DNA of 6,122 bases from contig DAOUSD010000120.1 in NCBI GenBank assembly GCA_030627405.1, positions 1 through 6,122 of the forward strand. The letters run 5' to 3'. This document shows, in pieces, positions 5,794 to 6,122 of the stretch (position 1 is the first letter of the stretch; each line of letters starts with the position of its first letter). The position numbers were made by a program, and so were the translations under genes. The notes beneath the pieces were generated by a model. It had not been told where the DNA came from. It saw nothing but the letters and a program-made list of their open reading frames with translations, and did not search any database. The DNA comes from Deltaproteobacteria bacterium. GTDB taxonomy: Bacteria > Desulfobacterota > Desulfobacteria > Desulfobacterales > ETH-SRB1.

Positions 5794-5909
5794 TAAAACT
5801 GTTACTCCTAACCCGGATAAAAAGAAAATTTTGCTATGACGATTTGTAGCACATCCAGCATTAAATACACAAGATATAAACGGCATCCTTCATAACAGCC
5901 TAAAAGTAG

Positions 5910-5938
5910 TTTACACTTTTAAAGGTAAGATACCTCAA
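5910..5938 (-). promoter_or_regulatory. Weak promoter candidate for ycaO
   Basis: On the minus strand TTGAGG (5938 to 5933) and TGTAAA (5915 to 5910) are 17 bases apart, each matching four of six consensus bases. The -10 part lies inside the left arm of the inverted-repeat structure, so the repeat may supply or influence ycaO transcription. The leader would be a little over 100 bases. Confidence 0.22.
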
Positions 5939-6019
5939 AAAATATGCTTTGTGCGCATAGCCATTAGCTGTTAGCTTTTAGCTTAACAGTCCGTTTTTAT
6001 ACAAAAGTTTTGCCTAATA

Positions 6020-6073
6020 GCTAACGAGCTAACGAGCTAATGGCTAATGGCTAATGGCTAATGGCTAATGGCT
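6020..6073. repeat. Short tandem array: two GCTAACGA units then five GCTAATG units
   Basis: Two 8-base units GCTAACGA (6020-6035) are followed by five perfect 7-base units GCTAATG (6036-6070) and a partial GCT. The opposite side of the structure, 5959-5982, contains related words in inverted orientation (AGCCATTAGCTGTTAGC), so the array can fold back on it. Such heptamer arrays are usually intergenic and variable in copy number. Confidence 0.93.
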
Positions 6074-6122
6074 GGCATCCGTCAATGTTGGAAAAGTGTA
6101 AACTACAAAATGAAGGATGCCA

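Larger units (their letters stand above)
5882..6121. repeat. 240-bp inverted-repeat structure upstream of ycaO (MITE-like or complex palindrome)
   Basis: The outer arms are GGCATCCTTCAT (5882-5893) against 6110-6121, and GTAGTTTACACTTTT (5906-5920) against 6092-6106, both perfect. The left arm has 9 extra bases between the two blocks. Inside, AGCCATTAGCT (5959-5969) pairs with 6035-6045, and a further GGCATCC copy stands at 6074-6080. No transposase frame lies within. Target-site duplication cannot be tested because the right side ends one base after the arm. It may be a non-autonomous element, a remnant, or a large RNA or DNA hairpin. This stretch, with 5794-5881, holds no gene. Confidence 0.6.

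Noticed and set aside
5794..5886. N-terminal extension of YcaO to the ATG at 5886
   Set aside because: The 31 extra residues begin inside the inverted-repeat arm. The purine-rich GAAGG directly abuts that ATG, leaving no spacer. The ATG at 5793 has GGAG upstream and fits a natural YcaO N-terminus.
5959..6073. CRISPR-like array from the repeated GCTAATG units
   Set aside because: Units are 7-8 bases with no spacers, and no cas gene is present; it is a simple tandem repeat.
5882..6121. Insertion sequence
   Set aside because: Terminal arms exist but there is no transposase frame, and a target duplication cannot be tested at the window edge; recorded only as an inverted-repeat structure.

Overview
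The window carries the dissimilatory sulfite reductase operon of an anaerobic sulfate reducer, read entirely on the minus strand. From right to left it contains a YcaO-type gene, a long AT-rich regulatory gap, then dsrA, dsrB, dsrD and the first 281 codons of a cbiA/dsrN-type amidotransferase that runs off the left edge. The dsrABD-cbiA order, the presence of dsrD and the cysteine spacing of DsrA and DsrB point to a Desulfobacterota (former Deltaproteobacteria) sulfate reducer. The moderate-to-low GC and the 7-base tandem repeats would suit the Desulfobacterales, but the genus cannot be read from the window. No gene on the plus strand is supported.

Region by region. 1-843: 3'-truncated CbiA/DsrN-family protein, with a 7-base tandem repeat (83-113) in the linker between its two domains. 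856-1107: dsrD. 1108-1178: intercistronic gap with a 12-bp perfect hairpin. 1179-2324: dsrB. 2339-3655: dsrA. 3656-4153: AT-rich leader and promoter region holding a candidate 20-codon leader ORF behind a perfect Shine-Dalgarno sequence, direct repeats, a TTGACA promoter candidate and a 40-base inverted repeat. 4154-5793: a YcaO protein whose TPR-like C-terminal part lies in the -1 frame after a run of seven T. 5794-6122: non-coding, dominated by a 240-bp inverted-repeat structure containing an array of 7- and 8-base repeats.

How the genes work together. DsrA and DsrB form the siroheme enzyme that reduces sulfite with DsrC as partner. DsrD is a small winged-helix protein reported to stimulate DsrAB. 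The CbiA-like protein probably amidates the siroheme side chains, as proposed for DsrN. YcaO proteins are ATP-dependent amide-backbone activating enzymes. This one lies upstream on the same strand but is separated by about 500 bp, so a functional link to sulfite reduction is only a hypothesis. The core operon is well known. The less expected features are the frameshifted YcaO, the possible leader peptide of dsrA, the inverted-repeat element and the heptamer repeat inside a coding region.
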